The notes below the pieces were generated by a model, which was given only the letters and a program-made list of their open reading frames with translations, did no database searches and had not been told where the DNA came from. Positions 24,760 to 34,707 of a DNA stretch of 64,000 nucleotides are shown piece after piece (the first letter of the stretch is position 1; each line of letters opens with the position of its first letter). The position numbers were made by a program, and so were the translations under genes. Source of the DNA: Bacteroidota bacterium (GTDB lineage Bacteria; Bacteroidota; Bacteroidia; Bacteroidales; UBA12481). The stretch spans positions 1 to 64,000 of the forward strand of contig JABHCC010000010.1 of the NCBI GenBank assembly GCA_018669475.1, in the 5' to 3' direction.

Positions 24760-27345
24760 ATGACTAGCGGTAGATATATATTTTGTGTTATTGTTTTAAT
24801 TGGCTTATTGTCTGGCCCTTGGAGTGAGCCTGTTTTATGTCAGGAACAGAATGAAATTCAACAATTTGCATCTGACTGGGCTAAAAAATCAAATCCCCGG
24901 CTCAAAAGCAAGATGAACCTGAAGGCAATTGAAACAGTATTCATCCGGGAGGAAATACTGCATATTGCAACTTATGAGCCTGCCGGATTTCTTATTTTTT
25001 TCTATAAAAACAATACTGCAGACATTATTGGCTTTTCAGATGAGCATCTGTATCCTGAAAACCCTGACCATCCTTTCCTCACTGAATGGCTTTCTCGAAT
25101 CAGACCTGATCCCTCCACAAGCAGTTTGAAATCAACCAAAGGAATTTCGCTTATGCAGGATGCAATGGTGCATCCCCTGATTCGATCAAAATGGGGACAG
25201 GGAAATCCCTGGAACAAATTCTGTCCGGTTGATGATGATGGAAAAACTGCACTGGTGGGCTGTGTAGCGGTAGCAATGGGACAGGTAATGAAAAAATGGA
25301 ACTGGCCTGAGAAAGGTGTCGGATCAAATTCGTATACCCCAACTAATTTTCCCGAATACGGAACCGTTGAGGCCAATTTTGACACGACATATTATAATTG
25401 GGATGCGATGGATTTCTCCACACCCAATGATGCATCAGCTCTACTGCTCTTCCACTTAGGGGTGGCTACATATATGAATTATGGTCCGAATGAATCAGGT
25501 GCCAATACCTCAGTTTATGCTACTCAGGCCCTGATGGATAATTTCTCCTATTACAAAGGCATGCAAGTGCGTGAAAAAGAGCGGTTCAGTGAGAAGGATT
25601 GGTTCAAAATGCTAAGACAAGAGCTGATCAATGGTCGTCCGCTAATTTATCGTGGATCCAATCCTGACGGAGGTAGCGGACATGCCTTTAATATTGATGG
25701 CTTCCACTCCGACCTGTACTTTCATATTAACTGGGGTTGGAATGGCGCTGGGAATGGTTATTTCAGACTCGAAAACATGGTCGATGGCGGAGGTAATTTC
25801 ACCAAAGGTCAGGCTGCTATCTTCTGGATTCAGCCAGATAATATCCCCATGCATGATCGTCCAGCATCTGCTCAGGCATTACCTGGAGACGGTTTTATTC
25901 AACTCATTTGGGAAGAGCTGGTGATAAATGATTTCTCGCATTACAATATTTACAGGAACGAAGAGCTTATTGGCTCTACCTGGAAAACCCAGTTCAGAGA
26001 TGATGATGTTGTCAATGGTACCCAGTATTCCTACCATATCAAAGCAAGCTATATTGGAGCTCATCCCGGTGAATCAGTTGCTACAGATGACCTGATTGTA
26101 AGTCCATGGGGTGGCATGGATTTGCCATATACATTAAATCTTGAAGAAGATCCTCCCGGATGGGAGCTGGCACGAGCAAGTGATGGTTTCCAGTGGGGAA
26201 CAGCCGCTGATTTGCAGGTTCCGGGCAATAACGGGCGTCTTGTAAGTATCCGTTCAGATCTTGCAGATGCTGATCAGCAAGTTCGGGATTATTTCATTTC
26301 TCCAACTCTCGATATAAGGGATATGGAGCATGTAGCAATACGTTTTGACTATGTTTTCAAACAAAAAACCGGAGTTGATTATCTTTTTCTGATGTATCGT
26401 CGCTATGATAACGGACTTTGGTATCCCATTACAAAGTTAGATTCAACTGGCTCCTGGACTGATTGGCGTACTGTATATTACTACCTGCCGGATGGAGCCA
26501 AAAACACACAGATTCAGATCGGGTTTTACTACAATGATTTCAACGGACATGGATATGGAGCGGCCATTGACAATATTCACATCTGGCAAATAGGCGCACC
26601 ACCAATACCAGCCTACACTGCAAGCAAAACGGCAGCATGTGAGGAACATCCACTAATTTTTACCAGCAATTCTACGGGTAATATAACAAATTGGTATTGG
26701 GATTTCGGATCAGGAGCAGAACCCAGATACGGATATGATGAGGGGCCTCATACAGTGAAATACAGTAGTCCGGGATCCAAATCAACAACCCTGCTTCTGA
26801 ATCACCTCGACCCCCTTGAAAAGAACAATTACTTGTACATAACTGCTCAGCCCGAAGCTGGATTTAATATCAATACCAGTGGCTTATTGGCAGAGTTTAA
26901 TGATGAATCAAAAAACGGCAGCTATTACTGGTGGGATTTTGGTGATGGACATACATCTACAGAAAAAAGTCCTTCAAATAAGTATCATGAATTTGAAATT
27001 TTCAAGATTACCCAGGTCGTTTACAATGATATCTGTGAACCGGATACATCCATAATTATGCTTGATCTCAGAATTAATTCAGGCCTAAGAAACAGAGAGG
27101 TCCTTTCAGGATTAAGCCTGTATCCAAACCCGGTGAGAGATGAATTATCGTTTAAATGGGATCAAGCGGAAACAATGGAATTGAGTGTGGAGATTTTTTC
27201 GATCACCGGAGAAATGCTCTGGGAGAAAAGATCTTTCGATCCCCTGCATCACAAGATAAATCTACAATTTCTTCCTTCAGGAATATACCTTATAAAAACC
27301 TTTAACTCTTTTGGTATTAAACACTTCAGAATACTTAAAGAATAA
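24760..27345 (+). CDS. C10-family (streptopain-like) cysteine protease with T9SS sorting domain
   Basis: An 861-residue secreted protease. A signal peptide and a prodomain (to about 125) precede the C10 catalytic domain, with GCVAVAMGQVMKKW (nucleophile C168) and GSGHAFNIDG (H308). A fibronectin-like segment, a choice-of-anchor/cleaved-adhesin-like domain around 460-630 and two PKD-like modules (WYWDFGSG, YWWDFGDG) follow. The C-terminus (LYPNPVRDELSF to HFRILKE) is a type A sorting signal for type IX secretion, so the protein should cross the outer membrane and end at the surface or outside. The next protease gene begins 17 bp downstream, probably in the same operon. Confidence 0.9.
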   Translation: MTSGRYIFCVIVLIGLLSGPWSEPVLCQEQNEIQQFASDWAKKSNPRLKSKMNLKAIETVFIREEILHIATYEPAGFLIFFYKNNTADIIGFSDEHLYPENPDHPFLTEWLSRIRPDPSTSSLKSTKGISLMQDAMVHPLIRSKWGQGNPWNKFCPVDDDGKTALVGCVAVAMGQVMKKWNWPEKGVGSNSYTPTNFPEYGTVEANFDTTYYNWDAMDFSTPNDASALLLFHLGVATYMNYGPNESGANTSVYATQALMDNFSYYKGMQVREKERFSEKDWFKMLRQELINGRPLIYRGSNPDGGSGHAFNIDGFHSDLYFHINWGWNGAGNGYFRLENMVDGGGNFTKGQAAIFWIQPDNIPMHDRPASAQALPGDGFIQLIWEELVINDFSHYNIYRNEELIGSTWKTQFRDDDVVNGTQYSYHIKASYIGAHPGESVATDDLIVSPWGGMDLPYTLNLEEDPPGWELARASDGFQWGTAADLQVPGNNGRLVSIRSDLADADQQVRDYFISPTLDIRDMEHVAIRFDYVFKQKTGVDYLFLMYRRYDNGLWYPITKLDSTGSWTDWRTVYYYLPDGAKNTQIQIGFYYNDFNGHGYGAAIDNIHIWQIGAPPIPAYTASKTAACEEHPLIFTSNSTGNITNWYWDFGSGAEPRYGYDEGPHTVKYSSPGSKSTTLLLNHLDPLEKNNYLYITAQPEAGFNINTSGLLAEFNDESKNGSYYWWDFGDGHTSTEKSPSNKYHEFEIFKITQVVYNDICEPDTSIIMLDLRINSGLRNREVLSGLSLYPNPVRDELSFKWDQAETMELSVEIFSITGEMLWEKRSFDPLHHKINLQFLPSGIYLIKTFNSFGIKHFRILKE

Positions 27346-27361
27346 CTAAGCACTTGCAAAA

Positions 27362-29911
27362 ATGAAACGCCTATTATCTATTATTCTGCCTATTCTTTTT
27401 ATCAGCTTTCTTCACGCTCATGCTGATAATTTAAAAAACATCCCACAAACTGTTAAACAACCCGATGGCACTATTTTTCATTGTCTGGGAAGCGGTGATG
27501 AGTTCTACCATTATCTCCACGACGAGAATGGATTCACAATTGTTATGAATCCGGCAGATGGGTATTTCTATTACGGAATAAGAGATGGAGAAGAGGTGAT
27601 TCCATCAGTGCACAAGGTTAACAGTATTGATCCGCAAACAATCGGGCTGAAAGCCTTTGCACGAATATCCAGACGTTTATATCTGGAAAGGAAAGAAGCT
27701 TTTCTTGCTCCTCTGAGAATGAAAGGAATGACTGGTGCACCTACTACCGGCTATGTAAATCAGTTATCAGTTTACATTTCTTTTGCTGATGATAGCATCT
27801 TCAGCCGCTCAAGAGAGTCTTTTTTTGATGCTTACAGTGCCATGGGAGAACCTTCGTTGCGAGACTACTTCAATGAAGTGTCATTTGACAGGCTTTTTGT
27901 TGACACTTATCATTTCCCCGTTTCTCCTGACACTTTGAATGTCACTTATATTTCAACACATCCAAGAGCCTACTACATGCCATATTCAGCAAGTAATCCT
28001 CAGGGATACAAGGATAACGAGAGGTCATCAAGAGAGAGAACATTGTTGCGCAAAGCAATTGAGTTTATTACACCGCAAATTCCTGATACATTAGAGCTGG
28101 ATGCCAATGGAGACGGAAGAATTGACAATGTGTGTTTCACAATACGTGGTGCAACAACGGCATGGGCTACACTCCTCTGGCCTCACAGATCATCATTATC
28201 TTCGGGAACTGTGGCAATTCGGGGTCTTCAGGTGAGGGATTATCTTTTCATGTTGGAAAACACTTTCAACGTAGCTACTCTCTGTCATGAGTTTTTTCAT
28301 GTACTGGGAGCACCTGATTTGTATCACTATAATGACACTGGAGCACCAACAGCCTGTGGCCCCTGGGACATAATGGATCAGTCAGGTTCACACAATTATA
28401 TGGGTGCCTTTATGAAATATAAATACGGAAAATGGATGGCCACTCTTCCTGAAATAACTGAGTCTGGAACTTACTCTATTTATCCACTTCAGCAAGCTGA
28501 CAATAACATCTGGAAGATATCCTCACCCCTGCACCCAAGTGAATATTTTGTGCTTGAAAATCGCAAACGCGAAGGTATATATGAATCAACTATTCCGGGT
28601 GAAGGTCTGGTGGTATATCGGATTAATCCGAATGCAGGAAGAGGAAATGCAGGCGGACCTCCGGATGAAATCTATGTATACAGACCTGGAGGGACACTTA
28701 CCGAACAAGGATCTTTCAGTGATGCTCCATTGGGACCAAAGCGAACTGCAATGAACGACGGAACAAATCCATCAAGTTTTCTCTATAATAATGGTAATAG
28801 TGGAAAAGGTGGTCTGGATATTTTCAATGTGGTAAACCATGGTGATTCTATCACCTTTGACGTGAATATCACAGCCTTACATCCTCCGGTTGATCTTGTA
28901 TTCACTCTAAATGACACTATTTTGAAACTCGATTGGCTGAATCTATATACTGAAGGATTTGAAAATTATGTGGTATATAAAAATGGAGAACGATTCAGAA
29001 CAACAACGGTGTCGCGCCTAACAGATACTGATATCATTGAAGGACAAACCTATACATACTATGTAACAGCCTCTTATGTTGGTACCATTGAAGGCGAATC
29101 TGAACCCAGCAACTCAGTCAATTTCACCCCAAAAGGAATTATGAGCTTGCCTTATGCCGAAGATTTTGAATCTCTAAGTCATGGCTGGAATATTGCAGGA
29201 AATATTGATGGTTTTCAGTGGGGTCTGGCTGCGTTTCATGAAATGGACACTGATAATACCAGTCACTTCCTTGCTGCAAACTCATTTCTACCGGGTCATA
29301 GTGCCAACACTAAAGATATGGCAATCTCTCCAAGATTAGATCTCGAAGACTATAGCCAGGTCACTCTGGAGTTTGACTACACTTTAAAACGCTTGAATTC
29401 ACAAAAGTTTCTACAAGTATGGATCAGGCGGTCATCTACTGATGGTTGGATTCTATTGCGAAAACTTGGTGTTAGCGGATTCGGGCCCAAATATGTTTGG
29501 AAAAGCGTTTCAATTGATTTGCCTTCCGAATTATATTTTAATGGCGCACAGTTAGGGTTTCAATACTCTGAAAATGAAGATCTAAGTTATGGAACAGGAT
29601 TCGACAATCTGGTGGTTCATGGTATAAGAACAGGTATAGAAATATCAGAACAAACAAATGAAATTGAAGTATTTCCCAATCCGTCGAATGGAAATTTCAC
29701 TCTGCGGATGACAGGAGAACCTGGTGAATCATATACCCTGAGAATACTTACGCTAGACGGTCGCGAGCTGATGCAAAAAGAGATCATTCCTTCAGGGAGC
29801 TCTCATGTTGAAGCTCTTGACTTAAGTGATTTTGCGGATGGGATATTCCTCCTTGTTGTGGATAATAAAAACCAAGTGACAACACGAAAACTGGTCAAGA
29901 AAACCGACTAA
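27362..29911 (+). CDS. M6-family metalloprotease with T9SS sorting domain
   Basis: An 849-residue secreted protease. After a signal peptide and propeptide-like region, the catalytic domain has CHEFFHVLGAPDLYHY, a zinc HExxH (H309, E310, H313) in the M6 immune-inhibitor-A pattern. Fibronectin-like and choice-of-anchor-like segments follow (ESLSHGWNIAGNIDGFQWG closely parallels the C10 protein). A type IX sorting domain VFPNPSNGNFTLRM to RKLVKKTD ends the chain. It is probably cotranscribed with the C10 protease, giving a secreted cysteine plus metalloprotease pair for protein breakdown. Confidence 0.9.
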   Translation: MKRLLSIILPILFISFLHAHADNLKNIPQTVKQPDGTIFHCLGSGDEFYHYLHDENGFTIVMNPADGYFYYGIRDGEEVIPSVHKVNSIDPQTIGLKAFARISRRLYLERKEAFLAPLRMKGMTGAPTTGYVNQLSVYISFADDSIFSRSRESFFDAYSAMGEPSLRDYFNEVSFDRLFVDTYHFPVSPDTLNVTYISTHPRAYYMPYSASNPQGYKDNERSSRERTLLRKAIEFITPQIPDTLELDANGDGRIDNVCFTIRGATTAWATLLWPHRSSLSSGTVAIRGLQVRDYLFMLENTFNVATLCHEFFHVLGAPDLYHYNDTGAPTACGPWDIMDQSGSHNYMGAFMKYKYGKWMATLPEITESGTYSIYPLQQADNNIWKISSPLHPSEYFVLENRKREGIYESTIPGEGLVVYRINPNAGRGNAGGPPDEIYVYRPGGTLTEQGSFSDAPLGPKRTAMNDGTNPSSFLYNNGNSGKGGLDIFNVVNHGDSITFDVNITALHPPVDLVFTLNDTILKLDWLNLYTEGFENYVVYKNGERFRTTTVSRLTDTDIIEGQTYTYYVTASYVGTIEGESEPSNSVNFTPKGIMSLPYAEDFESLSHGWNIAGNIDGFQWGLAAFHEMDTDNTSHFLAANSFLPGHSANTKDMAISPRLDLEDYSQVTLEFDYTLKRLNSQKFLQVWIRRSSTDGWILLRKLGVSGFGPKYVWKSVSIDLPSELYFNGAQLGFQYSENEDLSYGTGFDNLVVHGIRTGIEISEQTNEIEVFPNPSNGNFTLRMTGEPGESYTLRILTLDGRELMQKEIIPSGSSHVEALDLSDFADGIFLLVVDNKNQVTTRKLVKKTD

Positions 29912-30038
29912 TTCTTTTTTTCGGATAGCACCATAATTTTGTCGCTTATTTCTGAAAATACTAGTATCTTGAAAGAGATAAGCATTAAGTAATTACCTCC
30001 TTTTCTTTTATTATTATCAGGGGGGTCACAACAGCAGC

Positions 30039-30632
30039 ATGCTCGAAAAGCAATTCCTTGAGATGAGTCGCGAAGTAAGCGAATGTAAGCTTTGCGAACT
30101 GCACCAGAATCGCACAAAGTCGGTATTTGGAATGGGAAATCCTTATGCTGAAATAATGCTGATTGGGGAAGGGCCCGGACATGATGAGGATATTCAGGGT
30201 TTACCCTTTGTAGGTAAATCAGGGCAATTACTGGATAAGATTCTGGCTGCCTGCGGATTCGATCGGGAGGAGTTTGTCTACATTGCCAATATTGTTAAAT
30301 GCCGGCCACCTCAGAATCGTGATCCAAAGCCAGAGGAACAAGACGCCTGCCTTGTTTATCTGCACAAACAGATTGAATTAATTTCTCCCAGCATTATCGT
30401 TCTACTTGGAGCAACAGCACTTAAAAGTCTTATCGATCCTGAGCTCAGAATCACTAAGGTAAGAGGAGAATGGTTAGAATGGAAACAGTATCAGGTTATG
30501 CCAAGCTACCATCCTTCAGCTTTACTGAGAAATCCAAGCCTCAAAAAAGACTCCTGGGAAGACTTTAAAAAAGTTGTGGTAAAATATCGTGAGCTGGTTG
30601 ACCCAGCCCACAAAGCACCAAATGATATTTAA
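30039..30632 (+). CDS. Type 4 uracil-DNA glycosylase
   Basis: A 197-residue enzyme that removes uracil from DNA. GEGPG (43-47) is the water-activating loop, C16, C19, C88 and C104 would bind the [4Fe-4S] cluster, and YHPSALLRNP is the DNA-minor-groove motif near the C-terminus. KCRPPQNRDP is the typical family-4 stretch after the third cysteine. It is convergent with queA, with 2 bp between the stop codons and no room for a separate terminator. Confidence 0.93.
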   Translation: MLEKQFLEMSREVSECKLCELHQNRTKSVFGMGNPYAEIMLIGEGPGHDEDIQGLPFVGKSGQLLDKILAACGFDREEFVYIANIVKCRPPQNRDPKPEEQDACLVYLHKQIELISPSIIVLLGATALKSLIDPELRITKVRGEWLEWKQYQVMPSYHPSALLRNPSLKKDSWEDFKKVVVKYRELVDPAHKAPNDI

Positions 30633-30634
30633 TC

Positions 30635-31684
30635 TTATAAAACTAACATAGCATCGCCATAGGTTCCAAAGCGATATTTCTCCTTAATCGCAACCTGATA
30701 AGCTTCCATCAATGTGTTATAACCGGCAAATGCGGATACCATCATTAATAATGTTGTAAGAGGCAGGTGGAAATTACTTATCATAGAATCAGCTACACTA
30801 AACTCATGCGGCGGAAAAAGAAATTTATTGGTCCATCCCTCAAAGGGCTTCAGCATGCCCTGGGTTGACACTGAACTTTCAAGTGTACGCATGGTAGTTG
30901 TTCCAACAGCACATACCTTCTTTCCAGATTCTTTAGCCGAATTAACTAATTGACAGGCTTCATCATTAATGAAAATAGGTTCTGAATCCATCTTGTGCTT
31001 GGTAAGATCCTCCACATCAACTGATCTGAAATTGCCCAGGCCCACATGCAAAGTAACATATGCAAAATCAAGACCCTTAATCTCTAGTCTCTTCAGCAGC
31101 TCTCGGCTAAAATGCATTCCGGCTGTTGGTGCAGCAACAGCTCCTTCGTGCTTGGCATAAATTGTCTGATATCGCTCCTCATCTTCAGGAACCACCTCAC
31201 GGTTAATGAACTTAGGAAGCGGAGTTTCTCCTAAAGTATACAGGGTTTTCTTAAATTCCTCATAAGGTCCGTCATATAAAAACCTGAGAGTTCTGCCACG
31301 GGAAGTAGTATTATCAATTACTTCGGCAACCAGCATGTCTTCTTCACCAAAATAAAGTTTGTTACCGATTCGAATTTTTCTGGCTGGATCAACCAGAACA
31401 TCCCACAAGCGTTGCTCCGGATTTAATTCTCTTAACAAAAACACTTCAATCTGTGCACCGGTTTTTTCCTTATTTCCCCTCAATCTTGCAGGAAACACCT
31501 TGGTATTATTAAAAACCATGATGTCCTGATCATCGAAAAATTTAATTACATCCTTAAACTGATGATGCTCAATTTTTCCAGTCTTTTTCCATAATACCAT
31601 CAACCTTGACTCATCCCTATTCGCCTGGGGATGTAAGGCAACTAATTCCTCAGGTAAATCAAATCTAAACTTTGATAATTTCAT
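30635..31684 (-). CDS. queA: S-adenosylmethionine:tRNA ribosyltransferase-isomerase
   Basis: A 349-residue enzyme of queuosine synthesis: it moves the ribosyl group of SAM onto 7-aminomethyl-7-deazaguanine in tRNA to make epoxyqueuosine. The family signatures [36 protein letters not shown] and [11 protein letters not shown] are present and the length is standard. It is last in the ftsX-DUF3098-uppP-truB-queA series, but leader repeat R4 lies directly in front of it, so it may have its own promoter and translational control. Confidence 0.97.
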   Translation of the reverse strand: MKLSKFRFDLPEELVALHPQANRDESRLMVLWKKTGKIEHHQFKDVIKFFDDQDIMVFNNTKVFPARLRGNKEKTGAQIEVFLLRELNPEQRLWDVLVDPARKIRIGNKLYFGEEDMLVAEVIDNTTSRGRTLRFLYDGPYEEFKKTLYTLGETPLPKFINREVVPEDEERYQTIYAKHEGAVAAPTAGMHFSRELLKRLEIKGLDFAYVTLHVGLGNFRSVDVEDLTKHKMDSEPIFINDEACQLVNSAKESGKKVCAVGTTTMRTLESSVSTQGMLKPFEGWTNKFLFPPHEFSVADSMISNFHLPLTTLLMMVSAFAGYNTLMEAYQVAIKEKYRFGTYGDAMLVL

Positions 31685-31800
31685 CAGTATATTTATTTTA
31701 CTTTATTTGCTTGATTGAGCTCGCACAACAAAAAAATGATCATCCCAGTGTGTGTCAAAGTGGTCGGGTGTATCAAGATGGTCTTCTTTACATTATGCTT
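31682..31800 (-). repeat. Leader repeat R4 (diverged)
   Basis: In gene direction: CTTTGACACACACTGGGATG, TTTTTTTGTTGTGCGAGCTC, AATCA, an A/T-rich loop, CTGATG with the queA ATG. The hairpin arm ATCA pairs with TGAT, where R2 and R3 have ATCC with GGAT; this is a two-sided base change. The distal half has diverged. Confidence 0.7.
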
Positions 31801-31861
31801 AATCCAAATTGCAGATATCCTATTTGTGTAATGTGACTTGTACGTGCCGTTTTTCGAATTG

Positions 31862-32578
31862 TTACACTAATTGCAAACTTTTTTCGAAATCCTCGACTGA
31901 CTGGGCATTATCCAGGGAGTAAGATCCAATTTTTGTTCGTGATAAGCTGTACAGATGGCCTCCCGAACCCAGCGCAAGACCCATATCTCTTGCTAAAGCC
32001 CGAATATAAGTACCCTTACTACAGCTCACGCGTAATTTAACATCCGGGAGGAGAAAATCAATCACCTCAATAGACTTGATTTCAATTGCCTGCTTCTGCA
32101 TTTCAGCTGTTTCTCCATCTCTGGCATAATTGTATGCCCTTTTCCCTTCAATTCTTTTTGCTGAGAATATTGGTGGGATCTGCATTTGAGGGCCTACAAA
32201 ACCAGCTGCTACTTCCTTAATCTTATCTAAAGTAATATGGTCAACAGGAAAGGTTTTATCAATTTCCGTTTCCAGATCAAAGGAGGGAGTAGTTGCCCCA
32301 AAACGAAAACCCGCGACATACTCTTTCCCAAGGTCTTGAAATGTAAATAATTTCTTGGTTGCTTTTCCTGTGCATAAAATCATCAATCCACTAGCCAATG
32401 GATCAAGTGTACCGGCATGCCCCACTTTGATTTTTTTAATACCACAGTATTTGCGTATGGAATATCGAACCTTTCTTACCAGATCAAAGGAAGTCCAACC
32501 CAGAGGCTTTTTTAAAAGTAGAAATTGTCCGTCTAACCATTTCTGGATTTCCGGATCTGACGAAAACTGTTCAGACAT
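31862..32578 (-). CDS. truB: tRNA pseudouridine-55 synthase
   Basis: A 238-residue TruB, which makes pseudouridine 55 in the tRNA T-loop. The catalytic region GHAGTLDPLASGLM contains the active aspartate; KPLGWTSFDLV and KGTYIRALARDMG are family motifs. It starts 4 bp after the uppP stop, so the two are cotranscribed. The gene is of normal length for the bacterial core domain. Confidence 0.97.
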   Translation of the reverse strand: MSEQFSSDPEIQKWLDGQFLLLKKPLGWTSFDLVRKVRYSIRKYCGIKKIKVGHAGTLDPLASGLMILCTGKATKKLFTFQDLGKEYVAGFRFGATTPSFDLETEIDKTFPVDHITLDKIKEVAAGFVGPQMQIPPIFSAKRIEGKRAYNYARDGETAEMQKQAIEIKSIEVIDFLLPDVKLRVSCSKGTYIRALARDMGLALGSGGHLYSLSRTKIGSYSLDNAQSVEDFEKSLQLV

Positions 32579-32582
32579 TATA

Positions 32583-33383
32583 TCAGACTATAAAACCAGA
32601 TATTACTGCAATAAGACCAACAATAAGACAATAGATAGCAAACCACAGGAGTTTACCTCTTTTGACAATGCTTACCATCCATGAGCAGGCTATCCACCCT
32701 GAAATAAAAGCTGCCAGGAAACCTATTAACAATGGAATAGAGCCTACAACACTATCGATTGATACAGGGTCGTAATCCATTAAACTCATCAGGTTTGCTC
32801 CTAGAATGGGAATCAGTACCATCAAGAATGAAAACTGTGCTACTTCCTTCTTTTTGTTTCCTAAAAGAAGGCCGGTTGCAATAGTAGCTCCTGAACGTGA
32901 AATCCCTGGCAATGTTGCAAATGCCTGAGCAATACCCATGATCAAAGCTGACTTATTGTTAATGGTCTTTTCTCCAATTCGATGTGCAAAAAAGTGTGTA
33001 AGACTCAAAAGAATAGCAGTAATAATCAGCATAAGGCCAACGAACTGTATTCTGCCACCAAAAAAACCTTCGATATATTCTTCGAGAAAAAGCCCGACGA
33101 TCAGAACTGGAATCATTGAAATAATAATTTTAACCAGGTATTTAGTCTCATCATTCCATTTGAATTTCAGGCTTCCTTTCAGTATCTCCCATACCTCCTT
33201 GAAAAAAACAACAAGTGTTGACAAAACAGTAGCTCCGTGAACAACTACAGTGAAAGTAATATCTTCCTGCACATCAACATTCATCAGTACTTTTCCAAGC
33301 TCAAGATGTCCTGAACTGGATACAGGAAGAAACTCAGTTAATCCCTGAACAATTCCTAGAATTAGTGCTTCAAACCAATTCAT
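32583..33383 (-). CDS. uppP: Undecaprenyl-diphosphate phosphatase (UppP/BacA)
   Basis: A 266-residue inner-membrane enzyme that recycles undecaprenyl pyrophosphate for cell-wall and polysaccharide synthesis. It has GIVQGLTEFLPVSSSGHL and GISRSGATIATGL, the two active-site loops, in a chain of about eight membrane helices. Its ATG overlaps the DUF3098 stop (ATGA). The order with truB and queA is common in Bacteroidota. Confidence 0.96.
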   Translation of the reverse strand: MNWFEALILGIVQGLTEFLPVSSSGHLELGKVLMNVDVQEDITFTVVVHGATVLSTLVVFFKEVWEILKGSLKFKWNDETKYLVKIIISMIPVLIVGLFLEEYIEGFFGGRIQFVGLMLIITAILLSLTHFFAHRIGEKTINNKSALIMGIAQAFATLPGISRSGATIATGLLLGNKKKEVAQFSFLMVLIPILGANLMSLMDYDPVSIDSVVGSIPLLIGFLAAFISGWIACSWMVSIVKRGKLLWFAIYCLIVGLIAVISGFIV

Positions 33384-33655
33384 TTTTCAGCCTCTTTGGA
33401 TGTTTTTGGCTTCTTCATAATAGCAACTCCTTCAATCACAAAGCCTATCAAAACAACAATAGGGGCTAATGTAATCCGCCTCCAGCTAAAAATTTCAGGG
33501 TTAAAAACATTGGGGTCATCACTTTTACCACCTGACATTAAAAGAAATCCAATAACGATGACAATCAAGCCAATTATCAGTAAGCGATAATTCTGTGGCC
33601 CAAAAGCAAACCCAACCTGAGACTTTTCTGCCTCTTTCATATTTTTTTTACTCAT
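33380..33655 (-). CDS. DUF3098 small membrane protein
   Basis: A 91-residue protein with two predicted membrane helices (LLIIGLIVIVIGFLLMSGG and ITLAPIVVLIGFVIEGVAI) separated by DPNVFNPEIFSWRRI, the DUF3098 signature. It is consistently found between ftsX and uppP in Bacteroidota, which suggests an envelope role, but no function is known. It overlaps uppP by 4 bp. Confidence 0.88.
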   Translation of the reverse strand: MSKKNMKEAEKSQVGFAFGPQNYRLLIIGLIVIVIGFLLMSGGKSDDPNVFNPEIFSWRRITLAPIVVLIGFVIEGVAIMKKPKTSKEAEK

Positions 33656-33693
33656 AACAATAACTTCTACCTTATTACCATAATCAATTACAA

Positions 33694-33762
33694 ACCCTTA
33701 ATCCTTAATCCCTATTTTACACCTAAGCCCTAAGCCTTATGCCTCATGCCCTATGCCTTACC
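33694..33762. repeat. 7-bp periodic array (CCTTAAT/TATGCCT type)
   Basis: Successive units CCTTAAT, CCTTAAT, CCCTATT, TTACACC, TAAGCCC, TAAGCCT, TATGCCT, CATGCCC, TATGCCT keep a 7-bp step. It fills almost the whole gap between ftsX and the DUF3098 gene. Confidence 0.65.
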
Positions 33763-33763
33763 T

Positions 33764-34645
33764 TCACACATAAAGAGCATCCTGATCAGACCTTAAATAC
33801 TTGTTCACTGCAAAAAGTGTTGATATCCAGGCCAGCATTATGCCGATTGCAAAAATAAGTATTAATAATATACCAATTGTCTCAACGGTGGTAAAAACAA
33901 TTACATCAGGCATTTGCTTCTGTGCAAGGTAAATCACTCCTAAAAACATCAGGCTGGCAACAAATGCACCGAAAATGCCATTTGTAATTCCTTTCAACAT
34001 AAAAGGTCGCCTGATATATCCCCTTGTGGCGCCAACAAGCTGCATTGTCTTAATAATAAAGCGCTTACTATATACCAATAGTCTTATTGTATTATTAAAC
34101 AAAGCAATTGAAATGAAAAATAAAAACGCGCTGAACACCAGAATTATCAGGCTAATCTTTCTAATATTCTCATTAACCAAATGAACAAGAGATTCCTGAT
34201 AGAACACCTCCGACACCTGGGGATAGCCCAGGAAAAGTTGCTCAATCATAGCAATACTGTCGGGATTCGCATACGTGGCCACCAATTTAATATCGATTGA
34301 AGGTTTCAATGGATTTTCCCCAAGGAAGTCAAGAAAATTTTCACCAAGTGCTTCCTGCAAATCTTGTGCTGCCTGCTCGGGAGTGATGTAATTGGTCTCT
34401 TTCACAAAGCCTGTTGCATCAAAAGACCTTTGGATCTGGATGATATCAGCTTCCCTGGTATTATCCTCAAGAATTACTGAAAAACCAATGTTTTCCTTTA
34501 CGTAATTAGCCAGGTTATGAGCATTTAATACTAACAAACCCATTAGACTCAACAGAAACAATACCAATGAGATACTAACCACCGTGGTCACATATGAACT
34601 TCTCAGCTTTCGTGCTGATCGTTGGTTCTCCGCTTTTCTTGCCAT
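33764..34645 (-). CDS. ftsX: Cell-division protein FtsX
   Basis: A 293-residue permease-like protein: one N-terminal membrane helix, a periplasmic domain (about 55-170, with NYITPEQAAQDLQEALGENF), and three C-terminal helices with the FtsX signature (VYSKRFIIKTMQLVGATRGYI). With FtsE it regulates peptidoglycan hydrolases at the septum. No ftsE is in the window, which is usual for this phylum. It is divergent from the flippase gene. Confidence 0.93.
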   Translation of the reverse strand: MARKAENQRSARKLRSSYVTTVVSISLVLFLLSLMGLLVLNAHNLANYVKENIGFSVILEDNTREADIIQIQRSFDATGFVKETNYITPEQAAQDLQEALGENFLDFLGENPLKPSIDIKLVATYANPDSIAMIEQLFLGYPQVSEVFYQESLVHLVNENIRKISLIILVFSAFLFFISIALFNNTIRLLVYSKRFIIKTMQLVGATRGYIRRPFMLKGITNGIFGAFVASLMFLGVIYLAQKQMPDVIVFTTVETIGILLILIFAIGIMLAWISTLFAVNKYLRSDQDALYV

Positions 34646-34707
34646 ACCTTAACAATGATAGGCCGAAGATAGTAAGAAAAGATTGGTGGATGAACTGAAG
34701 AAGGAAA

